Positions 40,898 to 48,232 of a stretch of 64,000 nt of DNA are shown in pieces. The translations under genes and the position numbers were made by a program. Source of the DNA: Streptomyces toxytricini (GTDB lineage Bacteria; Actinomycetota; Actinomycetes; Streptomycetales; Streptomycetaceae); contig NZ_BMTY01000013.1 of NCBI RefSeq assembly GCF_014649915.1, positions 171,747-235,746 on the forward strand, written 5' to 3'. How positions within the stretch are numbered: position 1 is the stretch's first letter; every line of letters begins with the position of its first letter. Below the pieces are notes generated by a model. That model had not been told where the DNA came from, made no database searches, and worked only from the letters and a program-made list of their open reading frames with translations.

Positions 40898-40926
40898 CGG
40901 AACCAAGCCGGGGCGGTGCCAGTTGA
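40898..40926 (+). promoter_or_regulatory. Sigma-BldN-like promoter of the second rodlin
   Basis: CGGAAC (40898-40903), 17-base spacer, AGTTGA (40921-40926), 46 bases before ATG 40973. Same geometry as the first rodlin promoter; deviates from CGTTGA by one base. Confidence 0.55.
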
Positions 40927-40972
40927 CCAGGGCGCTCCACTAGCGGGCACTCGTGCGACAAAAGGACCAATG

Positions 40973-41383
40973 ATGCTCAAGAAGATCATGACTGCCGCCG
41001 CGGTCACCGCCGCCGCCGTCGGTGCGGGCGCTGCCGTTGCCGCTCCGGCCATGGCCATCGGCAACGACAACGGGGTCAACACCGTCAACGGCAACGGCTC
41101 CCAGCAGATCTACGGCAACCAGAAGACCGCCGGCGACATGAGCCCGCAGCTCAGCCTGGTCCAGGGCACCCTCAACAAGCCCTGTGTCGGCCTGCCGGTC
41201 AAGGTCAACGCGCAGTCGATCCTCGCGCTCGTCAACGTCGGCGTCCAGGACATCAACGTCCTGTCCAACCCGATGAACCAGCAGTGCGTCGAGAACTCGA
41301 CCCAGGCCAAGGGCGACGAGCCGCTCTCCCACATCCTGAGCAACATCCCGGTCCTGTCCGGCAACGCCTCCGTCGGCAGCTGA
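40973..41383 (+). CDS. rdl: Rodlin
   Basis: The second rodlin, also 136 residues: MLKKIMTAAAVTAAAVGAGA signal peptide, AIGNDNGVNTVNGNGSQQIY, Cys71 and Cys105, and the shared MNQQCVENSTQAKGDEPLSH block. Two adjacent ATGs occur (40970 and 40973); the second gives better spacing from AAAGGA (40961-40966) and equal length to the other rodlin. The pair recalls rdlA/rdlB of S. coelicolor, but here chaplin genes lie between the two. Confidence 0.96.
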   Translation: MLKKIMTAAAVTAAAVGAGAAVAAPAMAIGNDNGVNTVNGNGSQQIYGNQKTAGDMSPQLSLVQGTLNKPCVGLPVKVNAQSILALVNVGVQDINVLSNPMNQQCVENSTQAKGDEPLSHILSNIPVLSGNASVGS

Positions 41384-41427
41384 CCTGGCTCACCCGCCAC
41401 CCGGGCCCCTGCCCGTGGAGACGTGAC

Positions 41428-41460
41428 GAGGCCCCGGCGGCATCCGGCCGCCGGGGCCTC
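41428..41460. terminator. Bidirectional terminator between the second rodlin and VKOR
   Basis: Perfect 14-bp stem GAGGCCCCGGCGGC/GCCGCCGGGGCCTC (41428-41441 with 41447-41460), loop ATCCG. Convergent genes end at 41383 and 41481. Confidence 0.8.
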
Positions 41461-41480
41461 CGCATGCCCCGGGCCGCCCG

Positions 41481-42131
41481 TCAGCCCGTCCAGAAGTCCC
41501 ACCACCGGGTCAGGACGAGCATGCCGATGACCCCGATGTGCAGGGCCGGAGGCGCCCAGGCGAACTCGGCGAAGAAGCCGCGGACGGGGCCGGGCGCGGG
41601 CAGCGCACCCGTACGGACGTTCTGCGCGGTCACCGCCCAGAACATGAGCAGCGTCGCGACCCACGTCAGGCAGCACCACAGGCACAGCGCGGCGATCTCG
41701 TACAGGGACTGCACCATCAGCCAGGTGCAGAAGCCGACGCCGAACGCGCAGCCGGCGTCCAATCCCAGCCAGAACCAGGTGCGGTAGCGGGCGCCGGCGA
41801 GCAGGCCCGCCCCCGCGCACACCACGGCGCCGAACGCGACCAGCCCCAGCATCGGGTTGGGGAAGCCGAAGACCGCCGCCTGGTCGCTCTGCATGACGCT
41901 GCCGCAGGAGACCACCGGGTTGAGACTGCACGCCGGCTTGAAGTCCGGGTCCTCCAGCAGCAGGAACTTGTCGAGGGTGATGACCCAGGAGGCCAGCACC
42001 CCGGCGGCGCCGGTGAGGACGAGGAGCCAGGCCAACGCCCGGGGTGCCGCGGACGGTTCGCCTTGCCGACGGGTGACGGGCCGCCCCTGCTGGCGGGGGA
42101 CGCCCACTGTTTTCGTTGCCATACGGCCCAT
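41481..42131 (-). CDS. Vitamin K epoxide reductase (VKOR) family disulfide-bond enzyme
   Basis: A 216-residue membrane protein with about five helices. The redox CxxC is Cys150-Leu-Trp-Cys153, and the loop pair Cys68/Cys76 (ACSLNPVVSCGSV) matches bacterial VKOR, which reoxidises DsbA-like proteins with menaquinone so that exported proteins gain disulfides. No thioredoxin domain is fused. ATG 42131 follows GGGGGACC; ATG 42122 is an alternative. It lies just behind the rodlin/chaplin genes, whose products all have Cys pairs. Confidence 0.92.
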   Translation of the reverse strand: MGRMATKTVGVPRQQGRPVTRRQGEPSAAPRALAWLLVLTGAAGVLASWVITLDKFLLLEDPDFKPACSLNPVVSCGSVMQSDQAAVFGFPNPMLGLVAFGAVVCAGAGLLAGARYRTWFWLGLDAGCAFGVGFCTWLMVQSLYEIAALCLWCCLTWVATLLMFWAVTAQNVRTGALPAPGPVRGFFAEFAWAPPALHIGVIGMLVLTRWWDFWTG

Positions 42132-42315
42132 GGTCCCCCGCTCCGTGACAGACCGGGGCGAACCATGCACATCCAGGCCCAAGTTGACCTGAAAAGGTGG
42201 CGGGAACCCCCGGCGCTTCCCGGACGTTTTACCGAACCCCGGACGTGATGCCAGAACCAAGGGCTACGTTGTGTTCCCGCGAAGTCACCAGCTGCGACGG
42301 CCTGGAGAACCCACC

Positions 42316-43095
42316 TTGAGCGATCCGTACGAGACAACCGAGGCGCACCTCGAGCGACTCCTGGGCCGCGCCCTCAACTCCTATGACCTGCCGGACCGGT
42401 TGGTCGAGCGCCTCGGGTCGGCGCTCGCCCACAGTTCTTCGCTCCACACCACCGCCCACAGCCCTGCCGCGGGGCGGTGGCGGGAGATCCACCGGCACAC
42501 CTACCTGCTGCCCGACGGCACGTCGGCGTCGCTGTGGGAGCTGGTCCACCGGCACGAGCACGACCGGGAGCTGCGGCACGAGGTGTTCGCGAGCCGGGAG
42601 GAGACCCGGCTCGCCGCTGCCCGGCTGTTCGGCGAGGCAGCCGCGCAGCCGGTGTTCGACCCGGCGCTGGAGGGTGTGTTCGCCGCGGTGGAGGAGGAGG
42701 GCGACGTGGACGCGGCGGCGCTCGGCGCCCTCTTCGGGCCGCGGGCGGCGGAGCAGCGGCACCGCGAGTACGCGGTGGAGCGGTCCGCCGACCACGCCCG
42801 GCGGGTGCTGCGGCGGGCCGAGAACCCGGACCGGCCCGGCGAGGAGGCCGCGCTGCTGCTGCGCTCGGCGTACGCCCACCGGATCACACAGGCGTTCGGC
42901 ACCCGGCAGTGCCTCGCGGACGGCCGGGACGCCGGCTTCCGGCTGTACGAGCACGCGTTCCTGCTGCTGGACGGGAGCGAGGTCAGCCTGTGGGAGGTCG
43001 AACACACCGCGACGCCGGACGGGCGCCACATGTGCGAGGTGTACGCGACGGAGGCGGCCGCCCGCGGGGCGATGGAGGTCCGCGCCCACGGCTGA
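42316..43095 (+). CDS. DUF6227-type protein
   Basis: A 259-residue cytoplasmic protein with two similar halves: HTYLLPDGTSASLWELVHRH and HAFLLLDGSEVSLWEVEHTA, each preceded by a helical segment (RALNSYDLPDRLVERL; AEQRHREYAVERSADHARRV). This agrees with my memory of DUF6227, a Streptomyces family of unknown function. TTG 42316 is used because GGAGAACCC lies upstream and the 15 upstream codons are not conserved in type. It is divergent from VKOR and convergent with the MFS gene. Confidence 0.82.
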   Translation: MSDPYETTEAHLERLLGRALNSYDLPDRLVERLGSALAHSSSLHTTAHSPAAGRWREIHRHTYLLPDGTSASLWELVHRHEHDRELRHEVFASREETRLAAARLFGEAAAQPVFDPALEGVFAAVEEEGDVDAAALGALFGPRAAEQRHREYAVERSADHARRVLRRAENPDRPGEEAALLLRSAYAHRITQAFGTRQCLADGRDAGFRLYEHAFLLLDGSEVSLWEVEHTATPDGRHMCEVYATEAAARGAMEVRAHG

Positions 43096-43114
43096 GCGCA
43101 GACGCCGAAAGGGG

Positions 43115-43148
43115 ACGGGCATGTCCGCTCGGGAGCGGACATGCCCGT
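43115..43148. terminator. Bidirectional terminator between DUF6227 and MFS genes
   Basis: Perfect 15-bp stem ACGGGCATGTCCGCT/AGCGGACATGCCCGT (43115-43129 with 43134-43148), loop CGGG. Confidence 0.85.
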
Positions 43149-43167
43149 TCGGGAAAGGGCGCCGGTG

Positions 43168-44721
43168 TCAGGCCGCCGGGACCTTCTCCGGGGCGCCCTC
43201 GCGCTCCTGCGCGGGGAGCGACCTGCGGGGCAGGGTGAACATCACGGCGAAGATCAGGACCAGGACGGCCGCGATCCACCACAGGGCGCCGCGGAAGGCC
43301 TCGACGTACGGGGCGCCGAAGGCGTTGTCGTCGTCGATCAGCCCGAAGAAGACGACCGAGGTGAGGCCGAGGCCGAGGGCGTTGCCCATCTGGCCGGTGG
43401 TGTTGATCAGGCCGGAGGCGGAGCCGGCGTGCTCGCGCGGGACCTCGGAGAGCACGGTGTCGGTCAGCGGGGCCACGATCAGGCCCATGCCGACGCCCAT
43501 GACGACCAGCGGCGCCGCCATCTGCCAGGAGGCGATGGCCATGCCGTAGTGCTCGGACTCCCAGATGTAGAGCAGGATGCCCGCGGCCATGGTGAGCGCG
43601 CCCGCCTGGAGGACCTTGCGGCCGAAGCGGGGCACGAGCTTCTGCACCGACAGGCCCGCGGCCGCGGAGACGGCGATGGAGAACGGGATGCCGGTGGTGC
43701 CGGCGCGCAGGGCGCTCCAGCCGAGGCCGACCTGCATGTACAGGGTCCAGACGAGGAAGAAGATGCCGGTCGCCAGGCCGAAGGTGAGCTGGACGGCGAT
43801 GCCGCCCGCGAAGCTGCGGATCTTGAACAGGGAGAGCTCGACCAGCGGGGAGCCGTCCTTGCGGATCTTGTACTTCTCGTAGGCGATGAAGGCGACGAAG
43901 ACGAACGGCGCCGCGGTCATCGAGATGAAGCCCCACAGCGGCCAGTCGTTCTCCCGGCCGTGGGTGAGCGGGAAGATCAGCATGACGAGGCCGAGGGTGG
44001 CCAGGACGACGCCGACGAGGTCGAGGCGCAGGGCCTTCGGGGCCTTGGACTCGGTGATGAACGCCCGGCCGAGGAGCACGCCGGCGATGCCGACGGGCAG
44101 GTTGATCAGGAAGATCGGGCGCCATTCGAGGCCGAAGAGGTTCCACTGGGTCAGCAGGGCGCCGAGCATCGGGCCGGAGACGGCGCCGAGGCCGACGATC
44201 GCGCCGAACATGCCGAAGACCTTGCCGCGCTCGTGCGGCGGGAAGGTGACGTGGATGATCGCCAGCACCTGCGGGACCATCAGCGAGGCCATCGCGCCCT
44301 GGAGGATGCGGGCGGCGACGAGCACGTCGGGGGTGGGGGCGATGCCGCAGAGCAGCGAGGCGGCGGTGAAGCCGGCGATGCCGACGAGGAAGAGCCGCTT
44401 GCGGCCGTAGATGTCGCCGAGACGGCCGCCGGTGATCAGACCCGCGGCGAAGGCGAGGGCGTAGCCGGCTGTGATCCACTGGATGGCGCTGGTGGAGGCG
44501 CCGAAGTCGCCGCGCATGGAAGGTATCGCGATGTTGACGATCGTGACGTCGACCAGGTCCATGAAGGCGGCGGTCATCACGATGGCGAGCGCCAGCCAGC
44601 GGCGGCGGTCGGCGGGTGCCGCGGCGGCGGCGCTGTCGGAAAGGTCGGGAAGGTCGGTGTTCCGCTTCTCTCGTGCGGGCCCGTCGTCGGTTCCGGGCGC
44701 TGTCGTGGTCGTCTCGGTCAT
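43168..44721 (-). CDS. MFS multidrug exporter, DHA2 (14-TM) family
   Basis: A 517-residue EmrB/QacA-type exporter. TM1 contains LALAIVMTAAFMDLVDVTIV, where the membrane-embedded D-x-x-x-x-N pattern (MDLVDVTIVNIA) is typical of DHA2 transporters. Motif A is GGRLGDIYGRKR, and GAVSGPMLGALL is the antiporter motif C. About fourteen hydrophobic segments are seen. The start is at a probable leaderless promoter shared back-to-back with a WYL regulator gene (61 bases between starts), so that regulator is its likely controller. Confidence 0.93.
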   Translation of the reverse strand: MTETTTTAPGTDDGPAREKRNTDLPDLSDSAAAAAPADRRRWLALAIVMTAAFMDLVDVTIVNIAIPSMRGDFGASTSAIQWITAGYALAFAAGLITGGRLGDIYGRKRLFLVGIAGFTAASLLCGIAPTPDVLVAARILQGAMASLMVPQVLAIIHVTFPPHERGKVFGMFGAIVGLGAVSGPMLGALLTQWNLFGLEWRPIFLINLPVGIAGVLLGRAFITESKAPKALRLDLVGVVLATLGLVMLIFPLTHGRENDWPLWGFISMTAAPFVFVAFIAYEKYKIRKDGSPLVELSLFKIRSFAGGIAVQLTFGLATGIFFLVWTLYMQVGLGWSALRAGTTGIPFSIAVSAAAGLSVQKLVPRFGRKVLQAGALTMAAGILLYIWESEHYGMAIASWQMAAPLVVMGVGMGLIVAPLTDTVLSEVPREHAGSASGLINTTGQMGNALGLGLTSVVFFGLIDDDNAFGAPYVEAFRGALWWIAAVLVLIFAVMFTLPRRSLPAQEREGAPEKVPAA

Positions 44722-44727
44722 GGGAAG

Positions 44728-44733
44728 AACCTA
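44728..44733 (-). promoter_or_regulatory. -10 element of the DHA2 exporter, leaderless promoter
   Basis: On the minus strand TAGGTT ends six bases before the ATG at 44721, with no Shine-Dalgarno sequence between. The 61-base spacer is the natural operator region for the divergent WYL regulator. Confidence 0.4.
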
Positions 44734-44782
44734 GACCGGATGTAGGTCCGTTCGTGTCCTATTTCGCTGGCAGGCTGGTTCC

Positions 44783-45772
44783 ATGACCGACACTCCGGCA
44801 CGACTGCTGACCCTGCTCTCCCTGCTGCAGACCCCGCGCGAGTGGCCCGGCAGCGAACTGGCCGGCCGCCTCCGGGTGAGCACGCGCACCATCCGCCGCG
44901 ACATCGACCGGCTGCGGGAGCTCGGCTACCCGGTGGAGGCGACGCTCGGCGCCGAGGGCGGGTACCGGCTGGTGGCGGGGGCGGCGATGCCGCCGCTGCT
45001 GCTGGACGACGAGGAGGCCGTCGCCATCGCGGTGGGGCTGCGGGCGGGGGCCGGGCACGCCATCGAGGGCGTGGAGGAGGCCTCCGTACGGGCACTCGCC
45101 AAGCTGGAGCAGGTCCTGCCCGGGCGGCTGCGGCACCGGGTGGGGGCGCTGCAGTCCGCGACGATCGCCGTGACCCGCGGCGACGGCGCCACCGTCGACC
45201 CGCGGACGCTGACGGCGATGGCGGCCGCGGTGGCCGGGCCGGAGCGGCTGCGGTTCGCCTACCGGGACCGGGACGGGGCGCACACGAAGCGGCTGGTGGA
45301 GCCGTACAGGCTGGTGAGCACGGGCAGCCGCTGGTACCTGGTGGCGTACGACCTGGAGCGGGACGACTGGCGGACCTTCCGGGTGGACCGGGTCGCCGAC
45401 CCGTTCCCGACCGGAGCCCGCTTCACTCCGCGCGAGCTGCCGATGGACGCCGTGGACTTCGTACGGCGGGGGCTGCGGGGGCGGGAGACGTACGAGGTGG
45501 AGGTCTCCTTCGGGGTGCCGGCGCAGGAGCTGCCGCAGTGGCTGCAGACGCACGCCGAGGTCTCCGCGGAACCGGGGGACGCCGGGCGCTGCCGGGCGCG
45601 GTTCGAGAGCGGGGACGCCGCGGAGTGGGTCGCGGCCCGGCTGGCCCTGACGGGCCTGCCCTTCACGGTGCACGGACCGGCCTCCCTCACGGCGGCCGCC
45701 CGCGACCTCGCCGACCGGCTGACGGCGGGGGCGGGTCAGGAGCGGCGGGGGACCACCAGGCCGGACTCGTAG
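44783..45772 (+). CDS. HTH/WYL-domain transcriptional regulator
   Basis: A 329-residue regulator: N-terminal winged helix (RLLTLLSLLQTPREWPGSEL, STRTIRRDIDRLRELGYPVE) followed by a WYL domain (RLVEPYRLVSTGSRWYLVAY, about 173-192, where the motif reads W-Y-L) and a WCX C-terminal part. WYL domains sense small molecules or nucleic acid ends. It is transcribed divergently from the DHA2 exporter gene and probably controls it. The last about 12 codons lie antisense to a response-regulator remnant, so the C-terminus may be altered compared with relatives. Confidence 0.92.
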   Translation: MTDTPARLLTLLSLLQTPREWPGSELAGRLRVSTRTIRRDIDRLRELGYPVEATLGAEGGYRLVAGAAMPPLLLDDEEAVAIAVGLRAGAGHAIEGVEEASVRALAKLEQVLPGRLRHRVGALQSATIAVTRGDGATVDPRTLTAMAAAVAGPERLRFAYRDRDGAHTKRLVEPYRLVSTGSRWYLVAYDLERDDWRTFRVDRVADPFPTGARFTPRELPMDAVDFVRRGLRGRETYEVEVSFGVPAQELPQWLQTHAEVSAEPGDAGRCRARFESGDAAEWVAARLALTGLPFTVHGPASLTAAARDLADRLTAGAGQERRGTTRPDS

Positions 45773-45822
45773 GCGAACACGACGAGCTGGGCGCGGTCGC
45801 GGGCGCCGAGCTTGGCCATGGC
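45736..45822 (-). pseudogene. Remnant of a LuxR/NarL-type response regulator (C-terminal 28 codons)
   Basis: On the minus strand 45822-45736 encodes MAKLGARDRAQLVVFAYESG followed by LVVPRRS and a stop. This is the last recognition-helix/tail segment of a NarL-family response regulator. Upstream of 45822 the sequence turns into unrelated GC-rich DNA with no HTH or receiver domain. So only the 3' end of a former gene remains, overlapping the end of the convergent WYL regulator. Confidence 0.75.
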
Positions 45823-45920
45823 CCGCCTGGGCGGGCACCCACCCCCCGCGCTGCCGCCGCGCACCGGCCGACTGGCCGCCCCGGCCGACTGGCCGCCCGG
45901 CCCCGGCGCAGGGTGCGGCG

Positions 45921-45944
45921 CCGCCCCCGGCGGGCCGGGGGCGG
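45921..45944 (-). terminator. Hairpin terminator of hrdD
   Basis: Perfect 11-bp stem CCGCCCCCGGC/GCCGGGGGCGG (45921-45931 with 45934-45944) and a 2-base loop (or 10 bp with 4), 22 bases past the hrdD stop on the minus strand. Confidence 0.65.
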
Positions 45945-45965
45945 TGGTGCGGCGCGGCGGGCGCG

Positions 45966-46943
45966 TCAGGCCACGGCGTCGAAGCCGGTGTCGTGGGCCA
46001 TGCGCTTGAGCTCCAGGAGGGCGTGCTTCTCGATCTGGCGGATCCGCTCGCGGGTCAGGCCGTGCTGCTTGCCGACCTCCGTCAGGGTCCGCTCGCGGCC
46101 GTCGTCTATGCCGTACCGCATCTTGATGATCGACGCCGTGCGCTGGTCGAGCTTGCCCAGCAGGTCCTCCAGCTCCTCGCTGCGCAGCAGGGAGAGGACG
46201 GACTGCTCGGGGGAGATGGCGGAGGTGTCCTCCAGGAGGTCGCCGAACTGGGTGTCGCCCTCGTCGTCCACGGACATGTTCAGGCTGACCGGGTCCCGCG
46301 CCCAGTCCAGGACGTCGCCCACGCGCTTCTCGGTGGTGTCCAGCTCGGCGGCGATCTCCGCGTGCTCGGGGTCGCGGCCGTTCTCCCGGTTGAACTCGCG
46401 CTGGACGCGGCGGATCCGGCCGAGCTCCTCGACGAGGTGGACGGGCAGGCGGATGGTGCGGGACTGGTCGGCGATGGAGCGGGTGATGGCCTGGCGGATC
46501 CACCACGTCGCGTACGTGGAGAACTTGAAGCCCTTGGTGTAGTCGAACTTCTCCACGGCGCGCACCAGGCCGGCGTTGCCCTCCTGGATCAGGTCGAGGA
46601 GGGGCAGGCCGCTGCGCGGGTATCGGCGGGCGACGGCGACGACGAGGCGCAGGTTGGAGCGGATGAAGACCTCCTTGGCGCGCTCGCCTTCGGCGACGAG
46701 GGCCTCCAGCTCCTCGCGGGAGGGGTCGGCCCCCTTCCGCTCCACGGCGCCTTCGAGGATCTCCCGCGCGTACACGCCGGCCTCGATGATCTGCGAGAGC
46801 TCCACTTCCTTGGCCGCGTCGAGCAGCGGGGTGCGCGCGATCTCGTCCAGGTACATGCCGACCAGGTCGCGGTCGGCGATCTCCCCGCCCGCTGCGCGGG
46901 CGCTGCCCGTGGACTCGTTGCGGGCGACGGCGCGGGTTGCCAT
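45966..46943 (-). CDS. hrdD: RNA polymerase principal-like sigma factor HrdD
   Basis: A 325-residue group 2 sigma-70 factor. Region 1.2 is DLVGMYLDEIARTPLLDAAK; region 2 holds RLVVAVARRYPRSGLPLLDL and FKFSTYATWWIRQAITRSIA (2.3-2.4); region 4.2 is TLTEVGKQHGLTRERIRQIE. The short N-terminus without region 1.1 and the start MATRAVARN fit HrdD rather than HrdB. ATG 46943 follows GGGAGCACGC. A sigma-R-type promoter lies 97 bases upstream. HrdD recognises promoters close to those of HrdB; deletion is tolerated in S. coelicolor. Confidence 0.93.
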   Translation of the reverse strand: MATRAVARNESTGSARAAGGEIADRDLVGMYLDEIARTPLLDAAKEVELSQIIEAGVYAREILEGAVERKGADPSREELEALVAEGERAKEVFIRSNLRLVVAVARRYPRSGLPLLDLIQEGNAGLVRAVEKFDYTKGFKFSTYATWWIRQAITRSIADQSRTIRLPVHLVEELGRIRRVQREFNRENGRDPEHAEIAAELDTTEKRVGDVLDWARDPVSLNMSVDDEGDTQFGDLLEDTSAISPEQSVLSLLRSEELEDLLGKLDQRTASIIKMRYGIDDGRERTLTEVGKQHGLTRERIRQIEKHALLELKRMAHDTGFDAVA

Positions 46944-47283
46944 GCGTGCTCCCTTGCAAAGTGTTAGGTCGCGGTGCGGCTGCTGGAACGCGGCTGTGCG
47001 TCCCCGGACACTCTCCCGAGTGCCCGCTTCCGATGGAAACAACGACTGGAATCGGGACAGAATTCCCACGCCGGTCGATGTTTTTCGCGATCTTGCAGTA
47101 TGCTGCCCCGCCGCTCCGCCCGGAGGAGGGTCGGCGGCGTTTCCGGATCGCGAAGAGATGCAGGTCAGAGCGGGGGCGGGGACCGTTCGGGGCGGCGCTG
47201 CCCCGGGTCGTTGCCCCCGCCCCTGGAGACGCCGACCGGGCCCGTCCGGTTGCCCCCGCGCGCGCCGAACGCCCGCGCCGCGG
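46944..47283. other. 340-base region upstream of hrdD
   Basis: No gene is visible. It contains the sigma-R-like hrdD promoter (47040-47067). Further upstream a possible terminator of the dioxygenase gene is formed by GCGGGGGC (47170-47177) and GCCCCCGC (47213-47220) around a branched GC-rich loop. Confidence 0.6.
47040..47067 (-). promoter_or_regulatory. Sigma-R-type promoter of hrdD
   Basis: On the minus strand GGGAAT (47067-47062), exactly 18 bases, then GTTG (47043-47040). This equals the sigma-R (thiol-oxidative stress) consensus GGAAT-N18-GTT. hrdD is a known sigma-R target in S. coelicolor. The leader would be about 90 bases. Confidence 0.75.
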
Positions 47284-48102
47284 TCAGCCGAACTGGACGG
47301 AGCGCTTCGACAGGCCCATCCAGAAGCCGTCCACGGCGTCCGAGCGGCGGCCCAGGTCGCCTGCGGCGTCCGCAGCGCCGAGGGTGACGAAGAGCGGCGC
47401 GAAGTGCTCCGTGCGCGGGTGGGCGAGGCGGCCGGCCGGCGCCTTGGCCTCGAAGTCGAGCAGGGCGTCGACGTCGCCGGCGTCGAGGGCCTCCCGGCCC
47501 CACGCGTCGAACTCCGCCGACCAGCCGGGGACGCCGGGCCCGGTGTGCCGGAGCGCGGCCAGGTTGTGGGTGAAGAAGCCGCTGCCGACGATCAGGACGC
47601 CCTCGCCGCGCAGCGGGGCGAGCCGGCGGCCGATGTCCATCAGCCGCCCGGGGTCCAGGGTCGGCATGGACACCTGGAGGACCGGTATGTCGGCGTCCGG
47701 GTACATCTCGACGAGGGGGACGTACGCACCGTGGTCGAGGCCTCGGTCGGGAACGTCCTGGACCGGCATGCCGGGGGCGCGCAGCAGCGCCCGTACGGAC
47801 GCGGCGAGGTCCGGGGCGCCGGGGGCCTCGTAGCGGACCCCGTAGTAGTGCTCGGGGAAGCCCCAGAAGTCGTACACGAGCGGGCGGGTCTCGGTGGCGC
47901 CGAGGGCCAGCGGGGCCTCCTCCCAGTGGGCGGAGACCACGAGGACGGCGCGCGGGCGCGGCAGGGCGGCGGACCAGGCGGCCAGCTCGGCGGGCCAGAC
48001 CGGGTCGTCGGCCAGGGGCGGGGCGCCGTGGCTGAGGTACAGGGCGGGCATGCGGGCGGGGGTCCGGGCCGGGATGGCGGCGGGGTGCGGGGTGGCGGTC
48101 AC
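47284..48102 (-). CDS. Class III extradiol dioxygenase (LigB/DODA type)
   Basis: A 272-residue DODA-type LigB protein that opens catechol-like rings using non-heme iron (or zinc in plant relatives). Probable metal ligands are His25 (LYLSHGAPPL), His59 (VVSAHWE) and a later His in the GLDHGAYVPLVEMYP block; the C-terminal HFAPLFVTLGAA also fits the family. GTG 48102 has GAGGAGCACC upstream; the upstream open frame crosses a palindrome and is rejected. Downstream of a MFS gene and preceded by a perfect palindrome, it may be an inducible unit. Confidence 0.9.
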   Translation of the reverse strand: MTATPHPAAIPARTPARMPALYLSHGAPPLADDPVWPAELAAWSAALPRPRAVLVVSAHWEEAPLALGATETRPLVYDFWGFPEHYYGVRYEAPGAPDLAASVRALLRAPGMPVQDVPDRGLDHGAYVPLVEMYPDADIPVLQVSMPTLDPGRLMDIGRRLAPLRGEGVLIVGSGFFTHNLAALRHTGPGVPGWSAEFDAWGREALDAGDVDALLDFEAKAPAGRLAHPRTEHFAPLFVTLGAADAAGDLGRRSDAVDGFWMGLSKRSVQFG

Positions 48103-48164
48103 GGCGGTGCTCCTCGTTCGCGGGCGCGGGGCCGGGGACAAGGACAAGGCTGGACAAGACGGAA

Positions 48165-48196
48165 CCCCGCGTCGTTCAAATTTGAACGACGCGGGG
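48165..48196. promoter_or_regulatory. 32-base perfect palindrome, operator or terminator
   Basis: Arms CCCCGCGTCGTTCAAA and TTTGAACGACGCGGGG meet with no spacer at 48180/48181. It lies 62 bases before the dioxygenase start and 36 bases after the MFS stop. The AT core TTCAAATTTGAA in GC-rich DNA resembles MarR-type operators. As RNA it could also form a 14-bp hairpin with AAUU loop and end the MFS transcript. Confidence 0.7.
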
Positions 48197-48232
48197 CCGT
48201 CGGTCATTCCCGGGGCACCCCGGAGCCGCCCG

